Source of the DNA: Candidatus Electrothrix marina
Lineage (GTDB): Bacteria > Desulfobacterota > Desulfobulbia > Desulfobulbales > Desulfobulbaceae
Assembly: GCA_004028495.1 (NCBI GenBank)
Contig: MTKS01000022.1
Span: 1 to 13,984 of the forward strand
Length of the DNA: 13,984 bases
Reading direction: 5' to 3'
Each line of letters opens with the position of its first letter. Positions within the stretch are counted from its first letter, which is position 1. This document shows positions 7,450-12,501 of this stretch, piece after piece. Made by a program: the position numbers and the translations under genes. The notes under the pieces were generated by a model, which had not been told where the DNA came from, did no database searches, and saw nothing but the letters and a program-made list of their open reading frames with translations.

Positions 7450-7732
7450 GACACCTTGGAAAAAAGCGGTCGGAGCAAAGCCGCATCAGGGATATCGGCT
7501 GCATGTGATGATGGAGGATGACGAAGCATTGGATTTGGATCTGACCCCTCTGATTACACAGCGTGAGTCTTTTTGGCGACTGAAGAATTTTAGGTATTTC
7601 AAGAAAGTCGCTATTGATCCTCTGGGCGGTTTATGCTGGCCCGGTGGTGAGGATATTGCTCCGACCAGAATTCCGTATTATGCTGTTGGAAAAAGGGGCC
7701 GCCGTCGGAAGGTCACCACTGGAATGACATGA
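7433..7732 (+). CDS. DUF2442 family protein with C-terminus supplied by repeat A
   Basis: 99 residues. The DUF2442 core runs from about residue 18 to 85: a GYRLHVMMEDDEALDLDLTP strand pair, a helix around RLKNFRYFKKVAID and the family-like ending GGLCWPGGEDIAP. GGAGG at 7422-7426, six bases before the ATG, supports the start inside DUF4160. The last ~11 residues (RGRRRKVTTGMT) are encoded by repeat A copy 2, which begins at 7698, so the native C-terminus has been replaced or extended; the domain itself seems complete. Function is unknown; the tight coupling suggests the two proteins act together. Confidence 0.72.
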   Translation: MTSASKTPWKKAVGAKPHQGYRLHVMMEDDEALDLDLTPLITQRESFWRLKNFRYFKKVAIDPLGGLCWPGGEDIAPTRIPYYAVGKRGRRRKVTTGMT

Positions 7733-7856
7733 GATTTCCGCACCCGGTGTTGAAACACCGGGCTCTTATCGGCAGTCCCTCCGCGACGCTGTTTTCCGGG
7801 CACCTTCGCCCCGGAGGGGCAATCGAAAATAGCCCACCGTTTTAACGGTGGGTAGC
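7698..7856. repeat. Repeat A, copy 2 (159-bp REP-like palindromic repeat)
   Basis: Second copy of the repeat at 6952-7110, same orientation and length, with the same three hairpins. Its left part codes, on the minus strand, for the RAYT start HVIPVVTFRRRPLF and then breaks off. It overlaps the 3' end of the DUF2442 gene, and its right end (GTAGC) runs directly into repeat B copy 2. Confidence 0.8.
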
Positions 7857-7953
7857 GGGCAAGAGACAACAGGTCCAGCTTACCAAAAAGGCAGGCCCCA
7901 TTGTGGGGGCAAGCCAAAGACCCCCTTAATATTTTGCCCAACCTACCGGGCTA
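7852..7953. repeat. Repeat B, copy 2
   Basis: Matches copy 1 at 6196-6299 over its length, including GACAACAGGTCCAGCTTA and a centre hairpin CCCCA-TTG-TGGGG. Ends: GTAGCGGGCAA at the left and TTGCCCAACCTACCGGGCTAT at the right. Its right end coincides with the stop codon of the RelE/ParE-type toxin on the minus strand. Confidence 0.75.
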
Positions 7954-8253
7954 TTGAAGCAGACGCTTTTTCCATTTTTCAGGGTGTTGAGAGGTGTGAA
8001 AAACACTGTAAACTGTTAGCGTGTTCTTTCTGTATTCGTAAAATATCGCGTAGGGAAATCGCCTGAGCAGTACCCTTCGCCAGTCTCCGGTTACTTTGGC
8101 ATGCAGTTCAGGTAGGCGGCAGATAAACTGTATTCCTGCTTCGACGCAACTGAGGAACTCCTCGCCTAAACCGACTCTTCTGTCCTCATACCATTGATAG
8201 GCGTCCTCAATATCCAGCTCAACTTCCGGAGCAAACACAAGCTCAACGGCCAT
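7951..8253 (-). CDS. RelE/ParE superfamily toxin
   Basis: 100 residues, intact. It shows the ParE-like plan: an N-terminal strand and helix (LVFAPEVELDIEDAYQWYED), a second helix (GEEFLSCVEAGIQFI) and the C-terminal sheet VLLRRFPYAIFYEYRKNTLTVYSVFHTSQHPEKW. The FPYAIFYE and (V/L)xHxxxxPxKW signatures are typical of this branch. Members either cleave ribosome-bound mRNA or inhibit gyrase; which one applies cannot be told here. The antitoxin precedes it and overlaps by 11 bases. The TAG stop is formed by the last bases of repeat B copy 2, so the original 3' end may have been altered by a few codons. Confidence 0.82.
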   Translation of the reverse strand: MAVELVFAPEVELDIEDAYQWYEDRRVGLGEEFLSCVEAGIQFICRLPELHAKVTGDWRRVLLRRFPYAIFYEYRKNTLTVYSVFHTSQHPEKWKKRLLQ

Positions 8254-8461
8254 GATGTCCCCTGACCTTCGCTTTTATATCTTCCCATGTAAGAGAGGAG
8301 GCGGGGTTGTTTATTAAATTTTCCCGGCGGCGGTTCAGTTCCTTAGCCTGCCATTCATGAATCGGCACATCAGATGGTTCAGCGGCAAGATCATCCCAGA
8401 GATCTTCCACAAGCTGAAGTTTTTCCGGCGGACTCAGGTTAAAAATGGATTCCGTGTTCAT
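8243..8461 (-). CDS. Antitoxin, putative addiction module component (TIGR02574-like)
   Basis: 72 residues from the ATG at 8461. An in-frame GTG six bases upstream is possible, but GAGG lies five bases before the ATG and fits it better. The sequence LSPPEKLQLVEDLWDDLAAEP followed by PIHEWQAKELNRRRENLINN and SLTWEDIKAKVR is the standard pattern of this short antitoxin family, which is paired with RelE/ParE toxins in a fixed antitoxin-first order, as here. It should neutralise the toxin at 7951-8253 and autoregulate the operon. Confidence 0.85.
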   Translation of the reverse strand: MNTESIFNLSPPEKLQLVEDLWDDLAAEPSDVPIHEWQAKELNRRRENLINNPASSLTWEDIKAKVRGHHGR

Positions 8462-8494
8462 AGTCACCTCATTATTGATCTTTGCGGATTGTCA

Positions 8495-8544
8495 AAAGTA
8501 CATTGCTACTTTCTCAGTATAATGCGGTTATGCGATATAATCAA
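8495..8544 (-). promoter_or_regulatory. Promoter and inverted repeat for the antitoxin/RelE-ParE operon
   Basis: On the minus strand TTGATT (8539-8544), a 17-base spacer and TATACT (8516-8521) form a good promoter. Just downstream is an inverted repeat, AAAGTA (8495-8500) / TACTTT (8507-8512), well placed for an autoregulatory operator. Confidence 0.5.
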
Positions 8545-8580
8545 TTCAATCGCCCCGCCGGTTACCGGTCCTTGCAACAC

Positions 8581-8687
8581 AATCCCCCGGTGACGCAAGA
8601 TCATCCCCAAGGGGCGCATGGAAATCCCGTGGGCGGCAAGCGGGAATGTGGGTCGTTTTTGGGAAGCGAAGGGTTGCCCAACCTACA
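8581..8687. repeat. Repeat C, copy 1, with a scrap of repeat B end
   Basis: CCCCCGGTGACGCAAG at 8584-8599, then CATCCCC, GAAATCCCG and GCGGGAATGTGGG recur in the same order at 11780-11857. A shorter version (GACGCAAGACAATCCCC) is at 10188-10204. The right side here ends in TTGCCCAACCTAC (8675-8687), equal to the right end of repeat B copy 2. No gene is supported in 8545-8709. Confidence 0.5.
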
Positions 8688-8709
8688 AGGCTTACCGTCC
8701 AGATGATAC

Positions 8710-8747
8710 TTGCTTTTCCTTTCTATCCGTTATATTATCTATATAAC
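8710..8747 (+). promoter_or_regulatory. Promoter with overlapping inverted repeat for the antitoxin/PIN module
   Basis: TTGCTT at 8710-8715, a 17-base spacer, then TATTAT at 8733-8738 (5/6). A perfect inverted repeat, GTTATAT (8729-8735) / ATATAAC (8741-8747), overlaps the -10 box, the usual place for TA autorepression. Confidence 0.5.
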
Positions 8748-8782
8748 AATTATCAATAGTTTTTTTTGATGAGGTGAACACC

Positions 8783-9028
8783 ATGAATGCAGCCCTTAAA
8801 CCGATCATAAAAAATATTCGTCAGTTTCCCTTATCAGATCAATTGGAACTGATAAGTGAAATAACACGCACACTTTCTCACTGTTACCCTAAGAAACGTG
8901 ACAACAACGCAAAAGCTCTCTCGAATCACCATGAATGGTTTGACAAAATCATCCGCCTGAATCCGTCTGAAACATCCACGGAAACGCTTAATCGTCGGAT
9001 AGAGCAGGAAAGAGAATCCTGGGATTAG
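8783..9028 (+). CDS. Small protein, probable antitoxin partner of the PIN toxin
   Basis: 81 residues from the ATG at 8783; an upstream in-frame GTG at 8774 is part of the GAGGTG ribosome site and is not preferred. I do not recognise the family. The N-terminal third (IIKNIRQFPLSDQLELISEI) resembles short antitoxins that start with a helix on 'L...dQLeLi..i', and the C-terminal tail (NRRIEQERESWD) is highly charged. Its position, ending 2 bases before the start of a PIN-domain toxin, and its own promoter with an overlapping inverted repeat make an antitoxin role likely. Confidence 0.6.
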   Translation: MNAALKPIIKNIRQFPLSDQLELISEITRTLSHCYPKKRDNNAKALSNHHEWFDKIIRLNPSETSTETLNRRIEQERESWD

Positions 9029-9030
9029 GC

Positions 9031-9403
9031 ATGGCCTTCATTTACGCAGATAGCTGTATTATTATTTACCTGATAGAAGGTGATTTCAAGCGAAGAGAAC
9101 GGATTGCGGAATATCTCCAGCATTCCGAGTCCGCACCGAACCGCATCGGTTTTTCTGATCTGACCCGCATGGAATGCCTGATTCATCCTGTTCGTGAAGG
9201 GAATGTGCAGTTGCGTTCCGCTTACGAAGAATTTTTCAGCGGCCCTTGCTCTGATTATATCCCACTGACTTCCGAAGTTTTTGACAAGGGGACTCGGCTC
9301 AACAGAGTTGATGTCGGAATATCCGTTGAAGTGCCTCCACTCTGACCCCTTCCATCCCGCCGCCCCTCTGCGCTTTCTAATTCTCACGGATCACGTCTTC
9401 AAC
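9031..9403 (+). pseudogene. PIN-domain (VapC-like) toxin, frameshifted and interrupted by repeat B
   Basis: The first ~91 residues read as a PIN ribonuclease: FIYADSCIIIYLIEGD with the metal-binding Asp at residue 7, and LTRMECLIHP with the acidic residue at E48. Frame 0 then meets a stop at 9343-9345 with an atypical tail. Shifting one base near 9304 gives ELMSEYPLK, HSDPFHPAA and FLILTDHVFN, which corresponds, with decay, to the usual PIN end 'LKxPDALHLAAA...FLTNDxxF' holding the other acidic residues. That frame then runs into repeat B copy 3 at 9404. The toxin thus has a frameshift and a lost C-terminus and is probably inactive. The frameshift alignment is by eye. Confidence 0.7.
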
Positions 9404-9500
9404 GTAGGGTGGGCAAAAGACAACAAGTACATCTTGCCAAAAAGTCATCCCCCATCGTGGTGACAAGCCAAAGCCTCCCTGCATATTTTGCCCACCCTAC
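9404..9500. repeat. Repeat B, copy 3, with perfect 15-bp terminal inverted repeats
   Basis: 97 bases. The left end GTAGGGTGGGCAAAA (9404-9418) is the exact reverse complement of the right end TTTTGCCCACCCTAC (9486-9500). The interior (GACAACAAGTACATCTTGCC, then CAAGCCAAAGCCTCCC) matches the other copies. This is the best preserved copy and defines the element as a small non-coding MITE-like repeat. It sits where the PIN toxin reading frame should have continued. Confidence 0.82.
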
Positions 9501-9503
9501 TAC

Positions 9504-9533
9504 TGGAAGAGAAGATCAGAATCCTTGCCTGCC
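9504..9533 (+). pseudogene. Scrap of a second yoeB 3' end
   Basis: TGGAAGAGAAGATCAGAATCCTTGCCTGCC is nearly identical to the stretch at 6768-6797 coding for the end of the YoeB above ([10 protein letters not shown]). Only about ten codons remain (EEKIRILAC), directly after repeat B copy 3 and before the minus-strand HigA-like gene. It is a relic with no function expected. Confidence 0.6.
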
Positions 9534-9549
9534 CTAGCAAATTACATCT

Positions 9550-9828
9550 TCACGCAACAGCCAGTCGGCAGCCGAGTGCCTTGATGACCCTGCTGACTGT
9601 AGAGAATCTCGGATTCCCCTCTCCGGCAAGGGCCTTGTACAGGCTCTCACGATTCAGGCCCGCCTTTCTGGCCACCTCGCTCATCCCCTGTTTTCTGGCC
9701 AGATACCCCAGGGCAACAAGGAAAACTCTGGGATCGTCATCCATGTAGGCGTTATTCAGATATTCATTGATTTCTTCCGTTGTTTCCAGATAATCGAACG
9801 GGTTGTAGGATTTGGTTGCAAGCGTCAT
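9550..9828 (-). CDS. HigA-like addiction module antidote (TIGR02684-like), first copy
   Basis: 92 residues, intact. N-terminal half: FDYLETTEEINEYLNNAYMDDDPRVFLVALGYLARKQ. Then a helix-turn-helix: GMSEVARKAGLNRESLYKAL, followed by GNPRFSTVSRVIKALG. This layout (short helical lead, Xre-type HTH, 'xPxFxTxxxVxxALG') is that of the antidotes paired with HigB/RelE-like 'killer proteins', toxin gene first. The ATG overlaps the toxin stop (ATGA, 9825-9828), and GGGAGA just upstream supports the start. It should bind the toxin and repress the operon. Its toxin carries a nonsense codon; a paralogous antidote lies at 10438-10740. Confidence 0.85.
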   Translation of the reverse strand: MTLATKSYNPFDYLETTEEINEYLNNAYMDDDPRVFLVALGYLARKQGMSEVARKAGLNRESLYKALAGEGNPRFSTVSRVIKALGCRLAVA

Positions 9829-10130
9829 AACTGTTCTCCCGATTGTTTGAGCATCTCTTTTGCCTTTTTTATATCCCTTTCCTGGGTCGATTTATTTCCT
9901 CCACAGAGCAGGAGGATTATCTGACCATCACGGATCACGTAATACAGGCGATAGCCCTGCCCGACAAAAATCCGCATTTCACTGATGCCGCTGCCGACCG
10001 GTGCTACATCACCGAAGTTACCGAGCTTTGCCCGGTCAAGACGGGCGGCAACCGCAAGAACCGCCTTACGATCACGCAGCTTTTTCAGTCATTTATCAAA
10101 AGAGGACGTTGTTTTGATTTCATAGATCAT
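9825..10130 (-). pseudogene. HigB/RelE-like killer toxin with one in-frame TGA
   Basis: From the ATG at 10130 the minus strand encodes MIYEIKTTSSFDK, then TGA at 10089-10091, then 87 further uninterrupted codons: LKKLRDRKAVLAVAARLDRA, LGNFGDVAPVGSGISEMRIF, GYRLYYVIRDGQIILLLCGG and NKSTQERDIKKAKEML. Family members have Trp at the TGA position (F-x-x-W-L-x-x-L-x-D-R-x-A), so a single TGG to TGA change explains it. All other hallmarks (RLDR, G-N-F/L-G-D, GV/SGxxEMR, YRxYY, GG-K-S-Q-DI-KA) are intact. The codon after TGA starts with C, the context most prone to readthrough, so trace full-length product is possible. Translation from a downstream start would lose the first helix. Confidence 0.85.
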
Positions 10131-10269
10131 GATTATTTGTAGCCTGCAAACTACAGTTTATCAAGAACAGAGAAGTGAATAGAAGAGACGCAAGACAATC
10201 CCCCTGTGACTCGACAAGGGAGATGATCCTGCTCATGGGATTTGCGGGTTGATGGTTAGCGGTTGTTGT

Positions 10270-10431
10270 TTACTTGTGGTCGGGGTGTAAAGGGTGCTTT
10301 TGTCGGGTTCGTTCGATTGCCTGCCGCAATATTTTTCGGTATTGCGGGTTATGGAAAAGGGGGTGCCGCCGGAAGGGCACCACCGTGAAGAAGAAGGTTC
10401 TGCCCGGTAAAAAGGGTCGGGGATAATTTGA
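10270..10431 (-). pseudogene. RAYT (REP-associated transposase) N-terminal fragment
   Basis: The minus strand reads SNYPRPFLPGRTFFFTVVPF, then RRHPLFHNPQYRKILRQAIE, then RTRQKHP, and leaves homology before a stop at 10270-10272. This is the classic RAYT/TnpA_REP start (NYRR..LPGGTYFFTVV..RR..LF). The initiator codon is missing: an in-frame TGA lies two codons upstream. The HUH and Tyr motifs are absent. It follows directly behind the second HigA-like gene. The rest of 10131-10269 contains only a short piece of repeat C near 10188. Confidence 0.65.
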
Positions 10432-10437
10432 CTGTCC

Positions 10438-10740
10438 TCAGTGAACAGGTTGGGCAACAAGGCGAACACCGAGAGCGGTGCATACCCGGTTTATCGTGTC
10501 AAACCTTGGTTTCGCATGAGGTGTGAGTGCTTTATACAATGCCTCTCTGGTAAGACCTGTGGCCTTTGCGATCTCACTCATACCACGGGCCTTGGCCGCA
10601 ACGCCCAGAGCGTGTGCAAGCTCGGCGGCATCTCCGTCTTCAATCACCATCGTCACATAAGCGGCGATATCTTCCTCGCTCTTGAGCTGCCGGGCCATAT
10701 CAAACTCAGGCAGATCGGCAATGCGTGTTTTACGGGGCAT
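10438..10740 (-). CDS. HigA-like addiction module antidote, second copy
   Basis: 100 residues, intact, and paralogous to the antidote at 9550-9828: LKSEEDIAAYVTMVIEDGD, then an HTH with GMSEIAKATGLTREALYKAL and KPRFDTINRVCTALG. GGAGGA lies 7 bases before the ATG and supports the start. The toxin gene precedes it, ending three bases upstream, but is broken. As a DNA-binding antidote it could still repress its promoter or cross-neutralise related toxins. Confidence 0.85.
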   Translation of the reverse strand: MPRKTRIADLPEFDMARQLKSEEDIAAYVTMVIEDGDAAELAHALGVAAKARGMSEIAKATGLTREALYKALTPHAKPRFDTINRVCTALGVRLVAQPVH

Positions 10741-10743
10741 GGT

Positions 10744-11026
10744 TTATTCCTCCAGTTTTGCGTAAAGTCGTTTGGCTTTTGCAATATCCACCTGCTGTGA
10801 ACTCTTGTCTCCGCCTCCGAGCATAATGATCAGGGTGTCTCCTTTTTTGGCATAATACATGCGCCAGCCGGGACCGAAAAACTCCCTCATTTCAAAGATG
10901 CCGTCACCCACCGGCTTGACATCACCGAGGTTGCCGCACTTGTGCCCTGTCCAGACGGCGGCTCAATCTGAGACGGGTCACACGGTCTTGCAGACCGTCG
11001 AGAAGTGTTATCCCGTTATTTTCTTT
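10744..11026 (-). pseudogene. HigB/RelE-like killer toxin, 5'-truncated and frameshifted
   Basis: The last 64 codons (from 10938) are a clean killer-protein C-terminus: CGNLGDVKPVGDGIFEMREF, GPGWRMYYAKKGDTLIIMLG and GGDKSSQQVDIAKAKRLYAK. Upstream, the preceding part continues in another frame as KENNGITLLDGLQDRVTRLR, LSRRLDRAQ. One extra G at 10939 joins them wrongly. Before codon KENNG there is a TGA and no start, and the usual 'PFxxW' segment is missing, so the 5' end is deleted as well. The remnant begins about 7 bases after the vapC stop. It is not expected to be functional. Confidence 0.78.
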
Positions 11027-11032
11027 TCAAAA

Positions 11033-11419
11033 TTACCACATTACCTGCACATCATAAAGGCCGAAAAAAGAATCGCACGAGAGCAAAATAAGCGAGTCCG
11101 TCATAGCCTGAGCAATCAACATCCGGTCGAACGGGTCTTTGTGATGCCGGGGAAGTCGGCCTGCTTGAAAAGCGTATCTGTCGGTTATGGGAAGGGACTC
11201 AATCTGATTTCCTGCAAGTTCCTGCGCCAGAAATATTTCCGGTGCATCTGGCAGCGGGAGCCGTCCCAAGGCATATTTAATGCCGACTTCCCATGAGCTT
11301 GCGGCACTCCAATACAAGGTATTCCCGTTGTCTTTTATGAGCTTTCGGGCGGTTTCTGAAAGTTGCGCGTCATCTGTGATCCACCACAGAAAGGCATGTG
11401 TGTCCAAAAGAATATTCAT
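11033..11419 (-). CDS. vapC: VapC-family PIN-domain toxin
   Basis: 128 residues, intact. PIN ribonuclease with all acidic residues in place: D6 in LLDTHAFLWW, E44 in SSWEVGIKYALGRL, D95/D98 in HHKDPFDRMLIAQA, and D116 in LLSCDSFF. The DTHAxLWW start and KDPFDRmLiAQA motif define the branch commonly paired with Phd/YefM-type antitoxins, which is what precedes it. Such toxins are Mg-dependent RNases, typically cutting tRNA or rRNA. The start overlaps the antitoxin stop by 4 bases (ATGA). One of only two clearly intact toxins in this cluster. Confidence 0.9.
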   Translation of the reverse strand: MNILLDTHAFLWWITDDAQLSETARKLIKDNGNTLYWSAASSWEVGIKYALGRLPLPDAPEIFLAQELAGNQIESLPITDRYAFQAGRLPRHHKDPFDRMLIAQAMTDSLILLSCDSFFGLYDVQVMW

Positions 11420-11649
11420 TGTTCAAAGGCATCAATGATGTCGTCAGGAAGCGGTTCAAAGAACTCCTGCGGAACAGTGAATTTTCCTTTGGCCGAGCCG
11501 GGCTTGCGGGGAGCGGTTTTCTTTTGAAAAGGAACAAGTCGCGCCACGGGTTCACCGTAGCGGGCGATGATCACCTCATCTCCTTTTTCGACGACGGCGA
11601 TCAGTTTGGAAAACTGTGTTTTTGCCTGATGAATATTTATCTGCTGCAT
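11416..11649 (-). CDS. Phd/YefM-family antitoxin partner of VapC
   Basis: 77 residues, intact. The N-terminal MQQINIHQAKTQFSKLIAVV and GDEVIIARYGEPVARLVPF are the Phd/YefM DNA-binding fold. The Pro/Lys-rich middle and acidic C-terminus (PLPDDIIDAFEQ) would lie across the VapC active site. AAAGGAG sits 7 bases before the ATG. It is translationally coupled to vapC and presumably autoregulates through the palindrome upstream. Confidence 0.9.
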   Translation of the reverse strand: MQQINIHQAKTQFSKLIAVVEKGDEVIIARYGEPVARLVPFQKKTAPRKPGSAKGKFTVPQEFFEPLPDDIIDAFEQ

Positions 11650-11666
11650 AACATTTCTCCTTTCTA

Positions 11667-11697
11667 TATATATATCAGAACCGGACTAAGTTTAGTC
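11667..11697 (-). promoter_or_regulatory. Promoter/operator region of phd-vapC
   Basis: An alternating TATATATATA at about 11666-11675 supplies the -10 on the minus strand. Just upstream is a near-perfect palindrome, GACTAA-GT-TTAGTC, at 11684-11697, where a Phd-type repressor would be expected to bind. No clear -35 box is seen. The rest of 11698-11775 contains nothing I can assign. Confidence 0.45.
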
Positions 11698-11775
11698 TAC
11701 ACCGAAACGGAAAATATCTCAAAGAAAATGTTCTTATCCGACGAACACTCATTCATCTCAGCCCCTCATTGCAAA

Positions 11776-11902
11776 ATCATCCCCCGGTGACGCAAGGCAA
11801 TCCCCTTTTCTCATCTCCTTCCTAGGCAGATGGGAAATCCCGCAGGCGGGAATGTGGGGGCAAGCCAAAGCCCCCTTAATATTTTGCCCACCCTACCGGG
11901 CT
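11776..11902. repeat. Repeat C copy 2 joined to the right half of repeat B (copy 4)
   Basis: 11780-11857 repeats the order of blocks at 8584-8650: CCCCCGGTGACGCAAG, AATCCCC, GAAATCCCG, GCGGGAATGTGGG, with a small TCCCGC-AGG-CGGGA hairpin. From 11853 it continues as the right half of repeat B (CAAGCCAAAGCCCCCTTAAT, then ATTTTGCCCACCCTACCGGGCT). It ends abruptly inside the tnpA reading frame. Confidence 0.6.
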
Positions 11903-12248
11903 GATCGGTGATGTCGCCCTCCGAGTTCGTGAGCTTGTTCGTCAAACGTGCGAGTCTTTCGAGATTCAGATTCTCAAAGGAGTTGTGAGTAAGGACCATG
12001 TCCATATCTTTGTGTCGGCACCGCCGACAATGGCTCCGAGCGAGATCATGCGTCGAATCAAGGGGCGCACGTCGAGTAAGTTGTTTTCAGAGTTTCCGCA
12101 CTTGCGCAAGCGGTTCTGGGGGCGTCATTTTTGGGCACGCGGCTATTTTTGCGCCTCGTCAGGTCAAGTGACCGACGAAATGATATCGTCGTATCTTGCC
12201 CATCATTTCGAGCCGAAAAAAGATGATGATTTTCGGACTGAATCATAA
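11901..12248 (+). pseudogene. tnpA: IS200/IS605-family TnpA transposase, 5'-truncated
   Basis: An open frame of 115 codons without its own start: LIGDVALRVRELVRQTCESF, SKDHVHIFVSAPP, MRRIKGRTSSKLFSEFPHLR, HFWARGYFCASSG, MISSYLAHHFEP. HVH is the HUH metal-binding motif, and Tyr in ISSYLAHH matches the catalytic Tyr of Y1 transposases. About 30 N-terminal residues (the '...YHIVWCPKYRRKVL' part) are missing, replaced by the end of repeat B at 11902. An internal ATG would omit still more. Two hairpins follow the stop. The protein is probably inactive for lack of the first strands, though the active-site residues persist. No tnpB is present. Confidence 0.85.
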
Positions 12249-12290
12249 CGGGTCTTTATGACCCGTATCCGGACTTTCAGTCCTCTTTTT
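12248..12290 (+). terminator. Paired hairpins with T-run after tnpA
   Basis: ACGGGTC-TTTAT-GACCCGT (12248-12266) is a perfect 7-bp hairpin beginning in the tnpA stop codon. GGACT-TTC-AGTCC (12271-12283) follows, then TCTTTTT. The second fits a short Rho-independent terminator; both could also be IS end structures. Confidence 0.5.
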
Positions 12291-12292
12291 AA

Positions 12293-12501
12293 CTCGATGA
12301 ACCAGTTTTTTATACTTGACTGAATTTAAAAGAAATTATCCGGCAAGGTTCATCTTTGAATATTCAGTAAAATAGGCATGTTAAGTTTTCCTGGCACTTT
12401 CTGGCTATGCGAGTGCCCAAAAGAACAGCAAATGTGGCCTCGGACGATCCCATGAAAAATCAACGTGTTAAAAGTAAACAATTAAAAACTGGCTCATCGA
12501 G
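12293..12501. mobile_element. 209-bp MITE-like element with 18-bp inverted ends and flanking TTTAA
   Basis: The left end 12293-12310 (CTCGATGAACCAGTTTTT) and right end 12484-12501 are reverse complements with one mismatch. TTTAA lies directly outside both ends (12288-12292 and 12502-12506), consistent with a target duplication. There is no transposase inside. Two internal inverted repeats exist: ACTGAAT (12319-12325)/ATTCAGT (12362-12368) and GGCACT (12393-12398)/AGTGCC (12412-12417). It lies between the tnpA terminator hairpins and the IS-type hairpin at 12508. Confidence 0.6.

Noticed and set aside
9825..10130. TGA read as Trp or Sec (recoding) in the HigB-like toxin
   Set aside because: TGA is used as the normal stop by several sound genes here (for example at 1864 and 3699), and no SECIS-like hairpin stands out after the codon.
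6196..11902. CRISPR array
   Set aside because: The repeats are ~100-160 bp, irregularly spaced by genes and palindromic over their whole length; there are no short direct repeats with unique spacers and no cas genes.
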